Assembly: GCF_000299035.1 (NCBI RefSeq)
Contig: NZ_JH921517.1
Span: forward strand, 1,105,317 to 1,169,316
Source of the DNA: Bacillus bingmayongensis
GTDB taxonomy: Bacteria; Bacillota; Bacilli; Bacillales; Bacillaceae_G
DNA length: 64,000 bases
Reading direction: 5' to 3'
A program made the position numbers and the translations under genes. The notes beneath the pieces are model-generated. The model had not been told where the DNA came from. It saw only the letters and a program-made list of their open reading frames with translations, and searched no databases. Of this stretch, positions 42,359 to 51,306 are shown piece after piece (position 1 is the stretch's first letter; every line of letters starts with the position of its first letter).

Positions 42359-43375
42359 ATGTATCATCCAAGGCTACGCGGAACACATTATGAGATGGGA
42401 AAACATTATGCAAGTATTTTATATAAAAATGGATTTCGGTTTCCAAAGGTTTCAAAAGAAAAATTAGCTTTTGGGAAACAAAGTCATGTGCTATTAAATG
42501 ATTTCTATCCAAAATTAATAGAAGAAATGAAAGGGTTTGCTGAAGGGTGTCATGTAACGTATGAAGAGATAAGTTCTTTTATATTGAGTATAGGTGTATT
42601 CGAACCGGAGGCGCAATGTAGTATATTTGCATTTTATAACGGTTCAGAAGTGATTATGGGAAGAAACTATGATTTGATTTTAGACCTAAAAAAATATACC
42701 GAGAGTTCCCTCGTTTGTCCTAACCATAAATATTCGTACGTTGGGCATTCTGATGTATTTTTAGGGAAAGTAGATGGGATGAATGGAAAAGGGTTGGCAG
42801 TGGCAATTACGCTTGTACAAAGTGAATATAAAGAAGTGGGATTAAATTTTTATGTGGCAGTTCGTAAAATATTAGAAAATGCAAGTACGGTAGAAGAGGC
42901 GATACATATTTTAAGGAGATTTCCGTCTTCAATCTGTAATAACTACTTATTAGCTGACGGGGCAGGGAATATGGCAGTAGTAGAAAAAGCACCACATAAC
43001 ATGTTTGTACGGAGACCGAGAGAGAATGAAGATTTTATTATTTGTACAAATCATTTTGTAAGTAAAGACATGATTGCCTTACAACAAAATGTTGATAATG
43101 ATTGGAGTAAATCTCAAAATAGATATACATATATAGAAGAGCGGTTAAGAAAGACTCCACAGTTAAATCGAGAAAGTGCACAGGGCATCTTATCGAATAG
43201 TAAAGAGTATGTCTGTTTAAATCTGAAAAAATATAATTTTGGGACATTATATTCAGTCGTGTATGAATTAAATAATTTGAGAATACATCGTGCAGAAGGA
43301 CAGCCGAATCGTTGTAAATATAAAAAAGATAGTAGATTGGTAGAAGAAATTTATAAAAAGAGAAGGGGAATATAA
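42359..43375 (+). CDS. C45-family autoproteolytic acyltransferase/hydrolase
   Basis: A 338-aa Ntn-hydrolase of the acyl-CoA:6-APA acyltransferase (peptidase C45) type. The nucleophilic Cys follows the autocleavage site in EAQCSIFAF (Cys 87). The next strand is MGRNYDLILDL, and other conserved parts are GMNGKGLAVAITLV and CNNYLLADGAGNMAVVE. These enzymes self-process and hydrolyse amide-linked side chains; natural substrates in Bacillus are unknown. AAAGGAGAGG precedes the ATG. The next gene starts one base after the stop, so the two are co-translated. Confidence 0.9.
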   Translation: MYHPRLRGTHYEMGKHYASILYKNGFRFPKVSKEKLAFGKQSHVLLNDFYPKLIEEMKGFAEGCHVTYEEISSFILSIGVFEPEAQCSIFAFYNGSEVIMGRNYDLILDLKKYTESSLVCPNHKYSYVGHSDVFLGKVDGMNGKGLAVAITLVQSEYKEVGLNFYVAVRKILENASTVEEAIHILRRFPSSICNNYLLADGAGNMAVVEKAPHNMFVRRPRENEDFIICTNHFVSKDMIALQQNVDNDWSKSQNRYTYIEERLRKTPQLNRESAQGILSNSKEYVCLNLKKYNFGTLYSVVYELNNLRIHRAEGQPNRCKYKKDSRLVEEIYKKRRGI

Positions 43376-43376
43376 A

Positions 43377-43658
43377 GTGAAGCTTTCTGAATTTCAGCAA
43401 TATGTATCAAATTTTAGTAAAGAAAAAGGGTTTGATGATACGACGATTGAGAAGCGTACAATGTATTTAATGGCTGAACTAGGGGAACTAACAGAAGCGG
43501 TATTAAAACGAAATGAAGATAAGAATGCAAAAAGAGAAATAGGGTTAGAAATGTTCGATGTGATTTGGAATGTATGTGACCTAGCGAATAAATTAGAAAT
43601 TGATTTAGAGAAATCGTTTCAGGAAAAGATGGAAATCAATCGAGATAGAGAGTGGTAA
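43377..43658 (+). CDS. MazG-like nucleotide pyrophosphohydrolase
   Basis: A 93-aa all-alpha NTP pyrophosphatase. The EExxE-like metal motif lies in LMAELGELTEAVLKR and the second acidic motif in EIGLEMFDVIWNVCDLANK. It is shorter than full MazG, like the phage-type or Bacillus MazG-like house-cleaning enzymes that degrade non-canonical dNTPs. Start GTG 43377, overlapping the tail context of the C45 gene (AGGGGAATATAAAGTG). Confidence 0.88.
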   Translation: MKLSEFQQYVSNFSKEKGFDDTTIEKRTMYLMAELGELTEAVLKRNEDKNAKREIGLEMFDVIWNVCDLANKLEIDLEKSFQEKMEINRDREW

Positions 43659-43693
43659 AGCTACCTATAAAAAGTATGGAGGGGTGTGAATAG

Positions 43694-44170
43694 ATGACAG
43701 GACCAATATTGCAAAATGTGCTTATTAAGCGGTTTGATGAAATGAAATTGGTGGGATTTCGAGTTCTCTGTTCTGGAGAGGAATATATACATGAAATACC
43801 GAAAGCATCGATGCGTTTAAGTAAACGTATGAATGAAATTAAACATGTAATGAATCCGTCGTTACAATATGGAGCATTTGTTGTAGAGAATCATTCAGCC
43901 GAAGAAGATGGATATTGGGTTTGTATAGAAGTGAAAAAGTACGAAGATATTCCTGCTGGGATGGTATCTTTAACAATTCCGTCACAAAGATACGCAATTT
44001 TAAGATATCAAGGATCTAATGAAAAGATTATGTATGCTTATACTAACTTACATAAGTGGATTGAAGAATATAAGTATAGAAGGCTAAAAGATAAATGGCA
44101 CTTAGAAATATTTTATAGTTGGAATGACTCAAAGAATGTGGCTGTAGAGTTATTAGATACGATTGAATGA
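43694..44170 (+). CDS. GyrI-like small-molecule-binding protein
   Basis: A 158-aa SOUL/GyrI-like effector-binding protein without a DNA-binding domain. ILQNVLIKRFDEMKLVGFRV starts the first repeat, and IPAGMVSLTIPSQRYAILRY with the conserved Glu-rich neighbourhood and WIEEYKYRRLKDKWHLEIFY completes the second. Such proteins bind lipophilic cations or, as cyclopropanoid hydrolases, degrade toxic metabolites. Behind GGAGGGGTG. It ends the MazG-like unit, with a terminator at 44193. Confidence 0.85.
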   Translation: MTGPILQNVLIKRFDEMKLVGFRVLCSGEEYIHEIPKASMRLSKRMNEIKHVMNPSLQYGAFVVENHSAEEDGYWVCIEVKKYEDIPAGMVSLTIPSQRYAILRYQGSNEKIMYAYTNLHKWIEEYKYRRLKDKWHLEIFYSWNDSKNVAVELLDTIE

Positions 44171-44192
44171 TATAGATTGAAAAATAATGTAC

Positions 44193-44231
44193 ACAAAAAT
44201 GCTCAGAACACCAAGTTTTGAGCATTTTTGT
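44193..44231. terminator. Rho-independent terminator
   Basis: ACAAAAATGCTCA and TGAGCATTTTTGT are perfect 13-bp complements with a 13-base loop. Confidence 0.85.
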
Positions 44232-44367
44232 AAGTTGAAAAATAATTGTAATCGCAGATGAGATACATAAAATTCTCCATACTAGTTGCGATGTATGTGT
44301 TGAATATTGTAAAATGATATTGGTACTAAAAATACTAAACAAGTACCATGGGTTTAGGAGGAGGGTT

Positions 44368-44925
44368 ATGAAACAAAGAATCTTAACAGAAACAACTCAT
44401 CAAATTCAAACGAAGGGGTTTACATTTACAATTAGTGACTTAGCAAAACAACTAGCTGTAAGTAAGAGGACAATCTATGAGCACTTCTCTTCGAAGGATG
44501 AAATCGTAGATGAAGTTATTCGTAATGTAATAGAAAGTATTCAAGAAAAGGAAAAAGATATCGCTGATGATGAAACGTTACAAACAGTTGAAAAAATAAG
44601 ACGCATCTTAATTTGTATTCCACAACAATTTAAATTCATGGATGCACGTTTATTAGTAGAACTAAAAAAATATCATTATAATCAATGGCTGAAATTAGAT
44701 CAGTTTTTACGTGAAGGCTGGTCTACTGTAATTCGGTTAATAGAAGAGGGAATGAGAGAAGGGAGTATTAGACAGATTCAGATTCCGTTTTTTATTGAAT
44801 TATATTTAGGAGCACTGAATCGCATATATGATCCTATGTTTATTGAAAAGAGTAATTATACATTGGGGAGTATGCTTGAATCTATTATGGACATGTTGCT
44901 GTACGGAATTTCTAATTCAAAATAG
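44368..44925 (+). CDS. TetR-family regulator (YvaF-like)
   Basis: A 185-aa TetR protein. The HTH is FTISDLAKQLAVSKRTIYEHF. The C-terminal ligand domain is unremarkable. ATG 44368 follows GGAGGAGGGTT; the longer frame from 44314 lacks a site. It heads an operon with an SMR pump (15 bases later) and a DUF5360 protein, the same set as B. subtilis yvaF-yvaE-yvaD. GGTACT and AGTACC, 14 bases apart just upstream (44321-44346), could be its operator. Confidence 0.88.
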   Translation: MKQRILTETTHQIQTKGFTFTISDLAKQLAVSKRTIYEHFSSKDEIVDEVIRNVIESIQEKEKDIADDETLQTVEKIRRILICIPQQFKFMDARLLVELKKYHYNQWLKLDQFLREGWSTVIRLIEEGMREGSIRQIQIPFFIELYLGALNRIYDPMFIEKSNYTLGSMLESIMDMLLYGISNSK

Positions 44926-44939
44926 AAGGTGGGAAAATA

Positions 44940-45302
44940 ATGCAGTGGATTTATTTATGCTTAGCAATTTTATTTGAAGTAGCGGGTACAACTGCGATGA
45001 AACTATCTGATGGATTAACGAAACTTGTCCCAAGTATTCTTATTTTTGTATTTTATGTAGTAAGCTTTTCATTTCTGTCATTTGCATTAAAGGGACTGGA
45101 GGTATCCGTTGCATATGCGGTTTGGTCAGGTATGGGAATTGTAACGATTACAATCATTGGTTTCTTTTATTTTGGAGAAAGTATCAATGTGATTAAGATA
45201 CTAGCGATGTTTTTTATTTTAATTGGAGTCGTGATCTTAAATTTTAGTAGTACGGCGCATGAAGAGAAGAAAAAAGAAGTAGTGGAGGAACGTATACATT
45301 GA
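44940..45302 (+). CDS. SMR-family multidrug efflux protein (YvaE-like)
   Basis: A 120-aa four-helix small multidrug resistance protein. The essential membrane Glu is E13 in LFEVAGTTAMKLSDG, and helix 3 has SVAYAVWSGMGIVTITIIGF. These pumps act as antiparallel dimers and export quaternary ammonium compounds or guanidinium with proton exchange. It is encoded as a single gene, not a pair, so it is presumably a homodimer. Overlaps the DUF5360 gene by 4 bases. Confidence 0.93.
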   Translation: MQWIYLCLAILFEVAGTTAMKLSDGLTKLVPSILIFVFYVVSFSFLSFALKGLEVSVAYAVWSGMGIVTITIIGFFYFGESINVIKILAMFFILIGVVILNFSSTAHEEKKKEVVEERIH

Positions 45303-45706
45303 ATCGTTTAAAATATTTTTTCCTTATTACTGATATTGGATTTATTATATATTGGTTCATAACAATTTTTCATATGATTCCACAAGAATATTTGTTTAAA
45401 GATTATCAAAATCCTATTTTAGTAGCATGGAACTGGTCTTTTCTACCATTGGATTTATTCATCTCATTTACGGGATTTTTAAGTTTGTATTTGTATGCTA
45501 AACAAAAGCATACTTGGAGCCATTTTGCGTTCTTATCATTAATTTTAACTTTTTGTTCAGGATTACAAGCTCTAGCATTTTGGACAATCCGTTTAGATTT
45601 CGATATTTCTTGGTGGCTTCCTAATTTATATTTATTACTTTATCCATGTTTTTTCTTAAAAGGTATTTGGAGAGAATGTGGATGGTATGGGGCTAACATG
45701 AGATAA
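45299..45706 (+). CDS. DUF5360 family membrane protein (YvaD-like)
   Basis: A 135-aa protein with four hydrophobic segments. LKYFFLITDIGFIIYWFIT and WNWSFLPLDLFISFTGFLSL resemble B. subtilis YvaD, which sits with the same SMR and TetR partners. Function unknown; co-transcription with the pump suggests an accessory role. It starts inside the SMR stop region (GAACGTATACATTG, initiation at TTG 45299). Confidence 0.8.
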   Translation: MNRLKYFFLITDIGFIIYWFITIFHMIPQEYLFKDYQNPILVAWNWSFLPLDLFISFTGFLSLYLYAKQKHTWSHFAFLSLILTFCSGLQALAFWTIRLDFDISWWLPNLYLLLYPCFFLKGIWRECGWYGANMR

Positions 45707-45750
45707 TAGCGAAAGGAATTCAATAGGTAGGATTGTAATGGAGGAAGAAG

Positions 45751-46416
45751 ATGAATTTGAAATATAAATGTTTGATATTAGATCATGATGATACAGCAGT
45801 GAAAAGTACACCGGATATACACTATCCATCTTTTATAGAAGCTTTACAGGATTTAAGACCAGATGAAAAGCCATTATCATTAGAAGAGTTTGTTTCAAAT
45901 TGTTTTCATCCTGGTTTTTTGAGTTTGTGTAAAGATATTATTGGTTTCACGCCAGAAGAACAAGAGCACCAACAAAAGGTTTGGAAAAAATACACGGAAT
46001 CGAAAATTCCAGACTTTTATGAAGGATTTCCTGAATTGGTACAGGAGTTTAAAAAACAAGGTGGTATTGTAACTGTTGTTTCTCATTCTGAAAGTAGTCG
46101 TATTAAAAGAGACTATGAAAAACACTGTGGGTTTGTTCCAGATGCAGTGTTTGGATGGGAGTTAGAAGAAAATCAGAGAAAGCCACATCCGTATCCAGTG
46201 AAAAAGATTTTGTCTATGTTTCATCTACATGAAGATGAAGTCATTGTGTTAGATGATTTAAAACCTGCACTGGAAATGGCGAAGAGCTGTAACGTTACAT
46301 TTGCAGCAGCTGGTTGGTCGCATCATATTCCGAAAATTAGAAAGCAGATGGAAGAGGAATCTGAGTATTATTTTGAGAGTGTAGAGAATTTCAAACAATT
46401 TATTTTTGGAGAGTAA
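45751..46416 (+). CDS. HAD-superfamily hydrolase
   Basis: A 221-aa haloacid dehalogenase-type phosphatase. Motif I is CLILDHDDTAVKST (nucleophile D11, acid D13), motif II VTVVSHSES, the motif III Lys in EENQRKPHPYP, and motif IV VIVLDDLKPALEMA. A C1 cap lies between motifs I and II. It looks like a beta-phosphoglucomutase/phosphoglycolate-phosphatase subtype; substrate unknown. GGAGGAAGA precedes the ATG. Confidence 0.9.
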   Translation: MNLKYKCLILDHDDTAVKSTPDIHYPSFIEALQDLRPDEKPLSLEEFVSNCFHPGFLSLCKDIIGFTPEEQEHQQKVWKKYTESKIPDFYEGFPELVQEFKKQGGIVTVVSHSESSRIKRDYEKHCGFVPDAVFGWELEENQRKPHPYPVKKILSMFHLHEDEVIVLDDLKPALEMAKSCNVTFAAAGWSHHIPKIRKQMEEESEYYFESVENFKQFIFGE

Positions 46417-46422
46417 AAGGAG

Positions 46423-46455
46423 AAGAATTTGGTTATATGCCAAATTCTTTTTTTT
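46423..46455 (+). terminator. Rho-independent terminator
   Basis: AAGAATTTGG and CCAAATTCTT with a 7-base loop and a T-run, directly after the HAD stop. Confidence 0.85.
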
Positions 46456-46597
46456 ATTTATGTTTACATTAGATATATTTGCAGCTATTGAAATGATTGA
46501 GTCAATAACTGTAAGCCGAGAAAGGTAGAGGTAGTAAGAAAATTTTGTCATTTAGAATTTGTTTTTTAGATGTATAATGAAAATGGGGAGGGATTAC

Positions 46598-47431
46598 ATG
46601 AAGTGTAAAAGGTTATTAAATATAATAACGATTGCTGTGTTATTGATATTGTCTGCTTGTACTGAAAAAGAGGCAGCAAAACCAGCAGAGGAGAAAACAG
46701 AATCTCAGAAAAAAAATAAAGCGCTTAATGAAAAAGATAAAGCTTCTACAGAGAAAAAACAAGATGGACAAAAGAAGGAAGAGGGACAAATTGGTATTCA
46801 AACAACAGTAGAAGAATTGAAACAATATATTGATAAACGTGGATACATACTTTACACAGATCATCCGATTCGCCGTGTTACGAGTGAAGATGGACGAACA
46901 ACTGATATATCTAATTATGGTGATTTAATTGTAAATGCTCGTACGGGAGAACCACTGGAAAATGCGCCAAGTGATTTGATTAAGGATGGATTTGCATTTA
47001 TGACTGTAGGACAGGATCCCTCGTTTCAATATAAATCATGGGATGAAATATCAAATTTAGAAAGAGCACTTGTAAAGGCAGTATACGTATCTATTCGGGC
47101 GCTTCGTGTATTAGAAGCACCCGCAAGACAAGGGGATTTTTCAAATGATGAGATTACAGGCGCGCTTGCATATCTTCGGAAAGGGGGAGAATTTGATTAT
47201 ATGGCTCCTGCAGCACAATCGGAAACAGATTCAGGATTATATGAAAAGTATGAAATCATGAAGAAAAGTTGGCGTGAGTTGGCAAACATTGAAAAACCAG
47301 AAGAAAATAAAGTGGCCTTTTCAGAAGCGTATGAAAAAGCGCGGCAAGAGACGAATAATATGATAGGTGTTTTAAATATTTTATTATCTAAAAACTATGA
47401 GGAGCGTCTATCAAAGCTTCCAAGTAAATAA
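46598..47431 (+). CDS. Lipoprotein of unknown function
   Basis: A 277-aa product with signal peptide MKCKRLLNIITIAVLLILSA and lipobox LSAC, then a low-complexity Lys/Glu/Gln linker (residues 25-65) leading to a folded domain of about 200 residues (TVEELKQYIDKRGYILYTDH to the end). ATG 46598 follows GGGAGGGA. The linker suggests a cell-wall-spanning tether. I do not recognise the outer domain. Confidence 0.8.
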   Translation: MKCKRLLNIITIAVLLILSACTEKEAAKPAEEKTESQKKNKALNEKDKASTEKKQDGQKKEEGQIGIQTTVEELKQYIDKRGYILYTDHPIRRVTSEDGRTTDISNYGDLIVNARTGEPLENAPSDLIKDGFAFMTVGQDPSFQYKSWDEISNLERALVKAVYVSIRALRVLEAPARQGDFSNDEITGALAYLRKGGEFDYMAPAAQSETDSGLYEKYEIMKKSWRELANIEKPEENKVAFSEAYEKARQETNNMIGVLNILLSKNYEERLSKLPSK

Positions 47432-47478
47432 GGATATATGTCTAAAAAAGAAAATGAGGAGAAGTAATACTTATGAGG

Positions 47479-47511
47479 AAAGAACCCTTTATTAAGGGTT
47501 CTTTCACTTTT
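47479..47511. terminator. Bidirectional terminator
   Basis: AAAGAACCCTT and AAGGGTTCTTT with a 4-base loop, between the converging lipoprotein and HxlR genes. Confidence 0.85.
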
Positions 47512-47512
47512 T

Positions 47513-47842
47513 CTACTTTGTTAATTTTTTGACTTGATGATCTTTTCCCCATTCGCACAGTTCATTCATAATTTGAATTAAAGATTTTCCATATTCACTT
47601 ATTGTGTATTCAACCCTTGGTGGAACTTCTTGATATACAGTACGATGGATAATCCCATCAGCTTCAAGTTGGCGCAATTGTTGCGTCAGAACTTTTTGTG
47701 TAATATCTGGGATGGCACGTTTCAGTTCGTGTGTCCGCTGCTTTCCGTTCATGAGAATGCATAAAATACTACTCTTCCATTTTCCCCCGATGACTTCAAG
47801 GGTAGTAGCGATAGGGACGTTATGATTCTGATTCATCTTCAT
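47513..47842 (-). CDS. HxlR-family transcriptional regulator
   Basis: A 109-aa winged-helix protein. VIGGKWKSSILCILMNGKQR then RAIPDITQKVLTQQLRQLEA and the wing HRTVYQEVPPRVEYTISEYG are diagnostic of HxlR/YodB/CatR regulators. Members that sense quinones or electrophiles use a Cys near the N-terminus; here only Cys 29 (SILCILM) and a C-terminal Cys are available. Divergent from the quinone-reductase gene, which it probably represses. Confidence 0.92.
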   Translation of the reverse strand: MKMNQNHNVPIATTLEVIGGKWKSSILCILMNGKQRTHELKRAIPDITQKVLTQQLRQLEADGIIHRTVYQEVPPRVEYTISEYGKSLIQIMNELCEWGKDHQVKKLTK

Positions 47843-47856
47843 ATGACACCTCCATA

Positions 47857-47897
47857 GGTACTTTGAGGTTCCTATAGTACCTGAAAGTACGTACTTT
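47857..47897. promoter_or_regulatory. GTAC-rich operator region between HxlR and reductase genes
   Basis: Four GTAC half-sites occur in 40 bases, including the 14-bp perfect palindrome AAAGTACGTACTTT (47884-47897) and an outer GGTAC/GTACC pair (47857-47881). HxlR-type regulators bind GTAC-like half-sites, so these are likely operators. Confidence 0.6.
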
Positions 47898-47965
47898 TCA
47901 ATTATATGTAACTAATACATACTAATACTAAAGGATTTCATTTTTTATAAGGGGGAAAATAATTG

Positions 47966-48496
47966 ATGAAAACACTTGTAATTGTAGCACATCCTAATAT
48001 TGAAGAGTCACGGATTAATAAAAGATGGAAAGAAGAATTAGAGAAATATTCGAATGAAATAACAGTACATGAATTGTATAAAGCAGCTCCTAATTGGGAA
48101 TTCGATGTTGAGCATGAACAAAGGCTATTATTAGAACACGATCGCTACATATTTCAGTTTCCATTCTATTGGTATAGTTCACCACCATTATTAAAAAAGT
48201 GGTTTGATGATGTACTCACATACGGTTTCGCGTATGGTTCTACAGGAGATAAAGTACGTAATAAAGAATTTGGTTTGGCCATTTCTATAGGTGGATTAGA
48301 AACTCAGTACAAGGATGGGGTTACAATGAAAGAACTAACAAAACCATTCCAAGCGACTTGTCTATATACGGGGATGAAATTCATACCAACATTTACGTTG
48401 TATGGAGCTGAGTACGAACTAAAGGATGAAGAGATCGAAAGAAGTGCAGCCGAGTATGTAAAATATATTATGAATAAAAGTAATCTCTATATTTGA
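47966..48496 (+). CDS. NAD(P)H-dependent quinone reductase-like flavoprotein
   Basis: A 176-aa flavodoxin-like fold enzyme of the NQO1/KefF/YwrO group: KTLVIVAHPNIEESRINKRW, FQFPFYWYSSPPLLKKWFDD, and LAISIGGLETQYKDG. It should carry out two-electron reduction of quinones. ATG 47966 is preceded by AAGGGGGAAAATAA; TTG 47963 is the alternative. Its divergent HxlR neighbour and GTAC sites suggest induction by electrophiles. Confidence 0.92.
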   Translation: MKTLVIVAHPNIEESRINKRWKEELEKYSNEITVHELYKAAPNWEFDVEHEQRLLLEHDRYIFQFPFYWYSSPPLLKKWFDDVLTYGFAYGSTGDKVRNKEFGLAISIGGLETQYKDGVTMKELTKPFQATCLYTGMKFIPTFTLYGAEYELKDEEIERSAAEYVKYIMNKSNLYI

Positions 48497-48500
48497 TTTA

Positions 48501-48542
48501 AAAATATCCCGATCCTTTTATAGGTATCGGGGTATTTTTATT
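48501..48542 (+). terminator. Rho-independent terminator
   Basis: AAAATATCCCGAT and ATCGGGGTATTTTT pair with one mismatch around a 12-base loop. Confidence 0.75.
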
Positions 48543-48633
48543 TGAAAAATAAATTTTATTAAGTTTAATCTTTAGCAAATTAATAGTTAATGTAGTAAAA
48601 TAAAAATCTAAAAAATGAAAAGGGGCGTTTTTT

Positions 48634-50142
48634 TTGAGCACGATGCAACAACTTTTACAAAAAAGAGCAAAATATTCAGCCAATAGAGAGGCACTTGTTG
48701 GAGGTGGGAAAAGATATTCGTTTAAAGAGTATAATGAGCGAGTAAATCAATTGGCACATTTCTTATTAGGACTAGGTATTCAAAAGGGAGATCGTATAGG
48801 GATTATGTGTAAGAATAATCATCCATTCCCGACAATTATGATGGCAAGCTTAAAAATTGGTGCAATACTTATCCCATTTAACCATCAGCTTACTTCTTAT
48901 GAATTAGAAACGATTATACAAGAAGCAAAATTAAAAATGTTATTCTATGATACTGAGTTTAAAGCAGTATTATCTAAAATTGATGCAGTAAAAGAGATTC
49001 TAATGACAATAGAGACTGGACGCGAGATGGATGTGGCATCGTCATTTGAACGATTGCTACAAGAGCAGTCTAAAAATGAACCAGTTGTAACTGTTCATGA
49101 AGATGATGATGCCATCTTCTTATTCACTTCTGGAACAACAGGAAATGCGAAAGCATGTGTAATTGGTCATAAAAATTTACATAACTATTTTACTGAAATT
49201 GCAGGGCAACAGAAAATTCCAGCGGGACAACGTTTTCTTTCTGTACATCCGCTTTTCCATATGAGCGGTGTTCTTTCTATATTGAATTGTATTTATCATG
49301 GGATTACGATGATTTTCCTTTATGATTCTGATCCTGCTCTTATTTGGGATACAATTGAGAAAGAGAACATTACAACGATGCTTGCATTTCCGGCTGTATA
49401 TAGTTATATGTTGGATGAGTTAAATAAAAAAGAACGTAATATTTCTTCTTTCAAAGTAGCACAGAGTGGTGGAACAAAAGTATCTGAAAGTATTATACAG
49501 CGCTATGCAGAAAAAGGAATATTTATGGTTCAAGGTTACGGAAGTACAGAAGGATGGGTTGTTAGCTCGTGGCGACCAGACATGGGGAAAGAAAAAATGT
49601 CTTCTGTAGGAAAGCCGATTAAGAATGTGGAAATAAAAATTATTCACCCCGACACAGGTGACGAATTACCTAAAAAGGAAGTTGGAGAAATTCTTGTAAG
49701 AAGTCCATATATGTTTAAAGGCTATTGGAATAATGAAAAGGCGACAAAAAAAGTCTTAAAAGATAGCTGGTTTTATATGGGAGATGCCGGCATGATAGAT
49801 GAAGATGGCTTCTTATATATAATGGGAAGATATAAAGATGTTATTGTACACGGCGGCGATAATGTATACCCAGATCAAGTAGAAGAAGTAATCCATGAAA
49901 TGAATGGTGTATTGGAAGTTGCTGTGGTAGGAATCACTGATGAATTTTGGGGAGAGATTCCAAGAGCTTATATCGTCAAAGACATTCACACACTTTTAAC
50001 AGAAGAAGAGGTCATTCAGTACTGTAAACAAAAATTAGCAAGCTATAAAATACCGCAAGTCATGTTTGTTGATAGTTTACCGAAAAATGCGTTAGGTAAA
50101 GTATTAAAGAGAGAGTTGAAAAGTGGTGTTTTAATAAAATAA
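48634..50142 (+). CDS. AMP-binding acyl-CoA ligase
   Basis: A 502-aa ANL-superfamily enzyme. The P-loop FLFTSGTTGNAKACVIGHKN is near residue 165, and MVQGYGSTEG, WFYMGDAGMIDEDGFLYIMGR, then KDVIVHGGDNVYPDQVEE and the catalytic Lys in LPKNALGKVLKREL complete the family. It probably activates a fatty or aromatic acid to its CoA ester. Initiation at TTG 48634 is preferred, with AAAAGGGG eight bases upstream; ATG 48643 is too far from it. Monocistronic. Confidence 0.93.
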   Translation: MSTMQQLLQKRAKYSANREALVGGGKRYSFKEYNERVNQLAHFLLGLGIQKGDRIGIMCKNNHPFPTIMMASLKIGAILIPFNHQLTSYELETIIQEAKLKMLFYDTEFKAVLSKIDAVKEILMTIETGREMDVASSFERLLQEQSKNEPVVTVHEDDDAIFLFTSGTTGNAKACVIGHKNLHNYFTEIAGQQKIPAGQRFLSVHPLFHMSGVLSILNCIYHGITMIFLYDSDPALIWDTIEKENITTMLAFPAVYSYMLDELNKKERNISSFKVAQSGGTKVSESIIQRYAEKGIFMVQGYGSTEGWVVSSWRPDMGKEKMSSVGKPIKNVEIKIIHPDTGDELPKKEVGEILVRSPYMFKGYWNNEKATKKVLKDSWFYMGDAGMIDEDGFLYIMGRYKDVIVHGGDNVYPDQVEEVIHEMNGVLEVAVVGITDEFWGEIPRAYIVKDIHTLLTEEEVIQYCKQKLASYKIPQVMFVDSLPKNALGKVLKRELKSGVLIK

Positions 50143-50149
50143 AAATAAT

Positions 50150-50185
50150 AAGTCCAGTTATGTTTTGTGCATAACTGGACTTTTG
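50150..50185 (+). terminator. Rho-independent terminator
   Basis: AAGTCCAGTTATG and CATAACTGGACTTTTG are perfect 13-bp complements with a 7-base loop. Confidence 0.88.
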
Positions 50186-50315
50186 TTTATTCCGAGATTA
50201 TATTGATTTACTAAATTTTGTAATTCGATTAAAATGATAAAGAAAATTCTAATAATAAATAATATTTCTTCGGAAATAGAATTTATAGCATTGAATATGG
50301 AGGAAGAGATAAACA

Positions 50316-50491
50316 TTGAGAAAGTCATTGTTACAAATAGAGACGGAACAACTTATTATTCGTCTTTTTCAAGAAGATGACTATAACAGTTGGGGGAAGG
50401 AGCATGCAACATATACAATTGGATAATAGATACGCATCATGAAGTTTCAGGTAAATTCATTGATCCATCTTTAGGAGAGTTAGATTGGTAG
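50316..50491 (+). pseudogene. Remnants of GNAT acetyltransferase gene(s)
   Basis: TTG 50316 behind GGAGGAAGAG starts RKSLLQIETEQLIIRLFQED, the usual N-terminus of ribosomal-protein-type GNAT acetyltransferases, and stops after 36 codons. A second short piece, DTHHEVSGKFIDPSLGELDW, in another frame ends at 50491. The acetyl-CoA-binding core between them is missing. The start signals are intact, so decay is by internal deletion. Confidence 0.6.
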
Positions 50492-50521
50492 TTTCAATTT
50501 TTGTATAGAAAGGTGAACGCA

Positions 50522-51289
50522 ATGTATGATCTTACAACCGTTCAAAATATATTTGGTCCCTCGAAAAAAGTATTAAGTGGTTTACCAACTGCAATAACAA
50601 TTGAAGAAACGGAAGAAGATGTATTGTATAATTCTCAACATTATAAAGAGAAGATAAAAAGATTCGTAGAGGTTTGTTCAAGTTGGAATGTAAAAAGAGC
50701 AAGCATTTTACTAGATAAAAGATTCAACAGTTATACTCCGAGTGCAAAAGTGTTACGTGAATTTGATTTTCAGCTTTATGCAGCAAAAATAGAGGTGTTT
50801 CGCAAAGCCTCGGATATCGTAACTCTAGAAAAACTGTATGATTTTCGCTCTATAGATGAAGGGACGTTGTCGGAAGCGGAATTTAAGTCGCTTTGGGAGC
50901 GATGTATGTCAGGTTCGGATAATCAATCGTCCATTCTTCATATCAATGAACATTTTTACACTATACAAACAGAATTAGGTGAGGGATGGGAAAAATCATG
51001 TATTGCTTTTTATGATAAGGAGCAACCAATCGGAATATCTATTCCTCATATTGAACCTGGCACGAAAGAGGAGGGGCGATTATTTTATTTCGGACTATTG
51101 CCGGAGGAACGTGGAAACGGAATTAGTACCCATATCTATCTTCAATCTTTACATTTGTTAAAGCAAAGGGGAGCTACCTATTATATAGGAAGTACCCATA
51201 TGACAAATGAAAAGATGCAAAAGGTTTTTTGGAAAAACGGCTGTTCTAAAAGGGCAGAAACGGAATTGTATTGTAAAAATTTCAAATAG
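50522..51289 (+). CDS. GNAT-family acetyltransferase
   Basis: A 255-aa protein. The C-terminal half is a GNAT fold with motif A LPEERGNGISTHIYLQSLHL (R-x-x-G-x-G/S type) and the terminal MTNEKMQKVFWKNGCSKRAE. The N-terminal about 120 residues form an extra domain (VEVCSSWNVKRASILLDKRF). ATG 50522 follows AAAGGTGAAC. Substrate unknown. It precedes phzF-like on the same strand by 17 bases, so the two are likely co-transcribed. Confidence 0.85.
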   Translation: MYDLTTVQNIFGPSKKVLSGLPTAITIEETEEDVLYNSQHYKEKIKRFVEVCSSWNVKRASILLDKRFNSYTPSAKVLREFDFQLYAAKIEVFRKASDIVTLEKLYDFRSIDEGTLSEAEFKSLWERCMSGSDNQSSILHINEHFYTIQTELGEGWEKSCIAFYDKEQPIGISIPHIEPGTKEEGRLFYFGLLPEERGNGISTHIYLQSLHLLKQRGATYYIGSTHMTNEKMQKVFWKNGCSKRAETELYCKNFK

Positions 51290-51306
51290 ATTCAGGAGAT
51301 GAGAAA

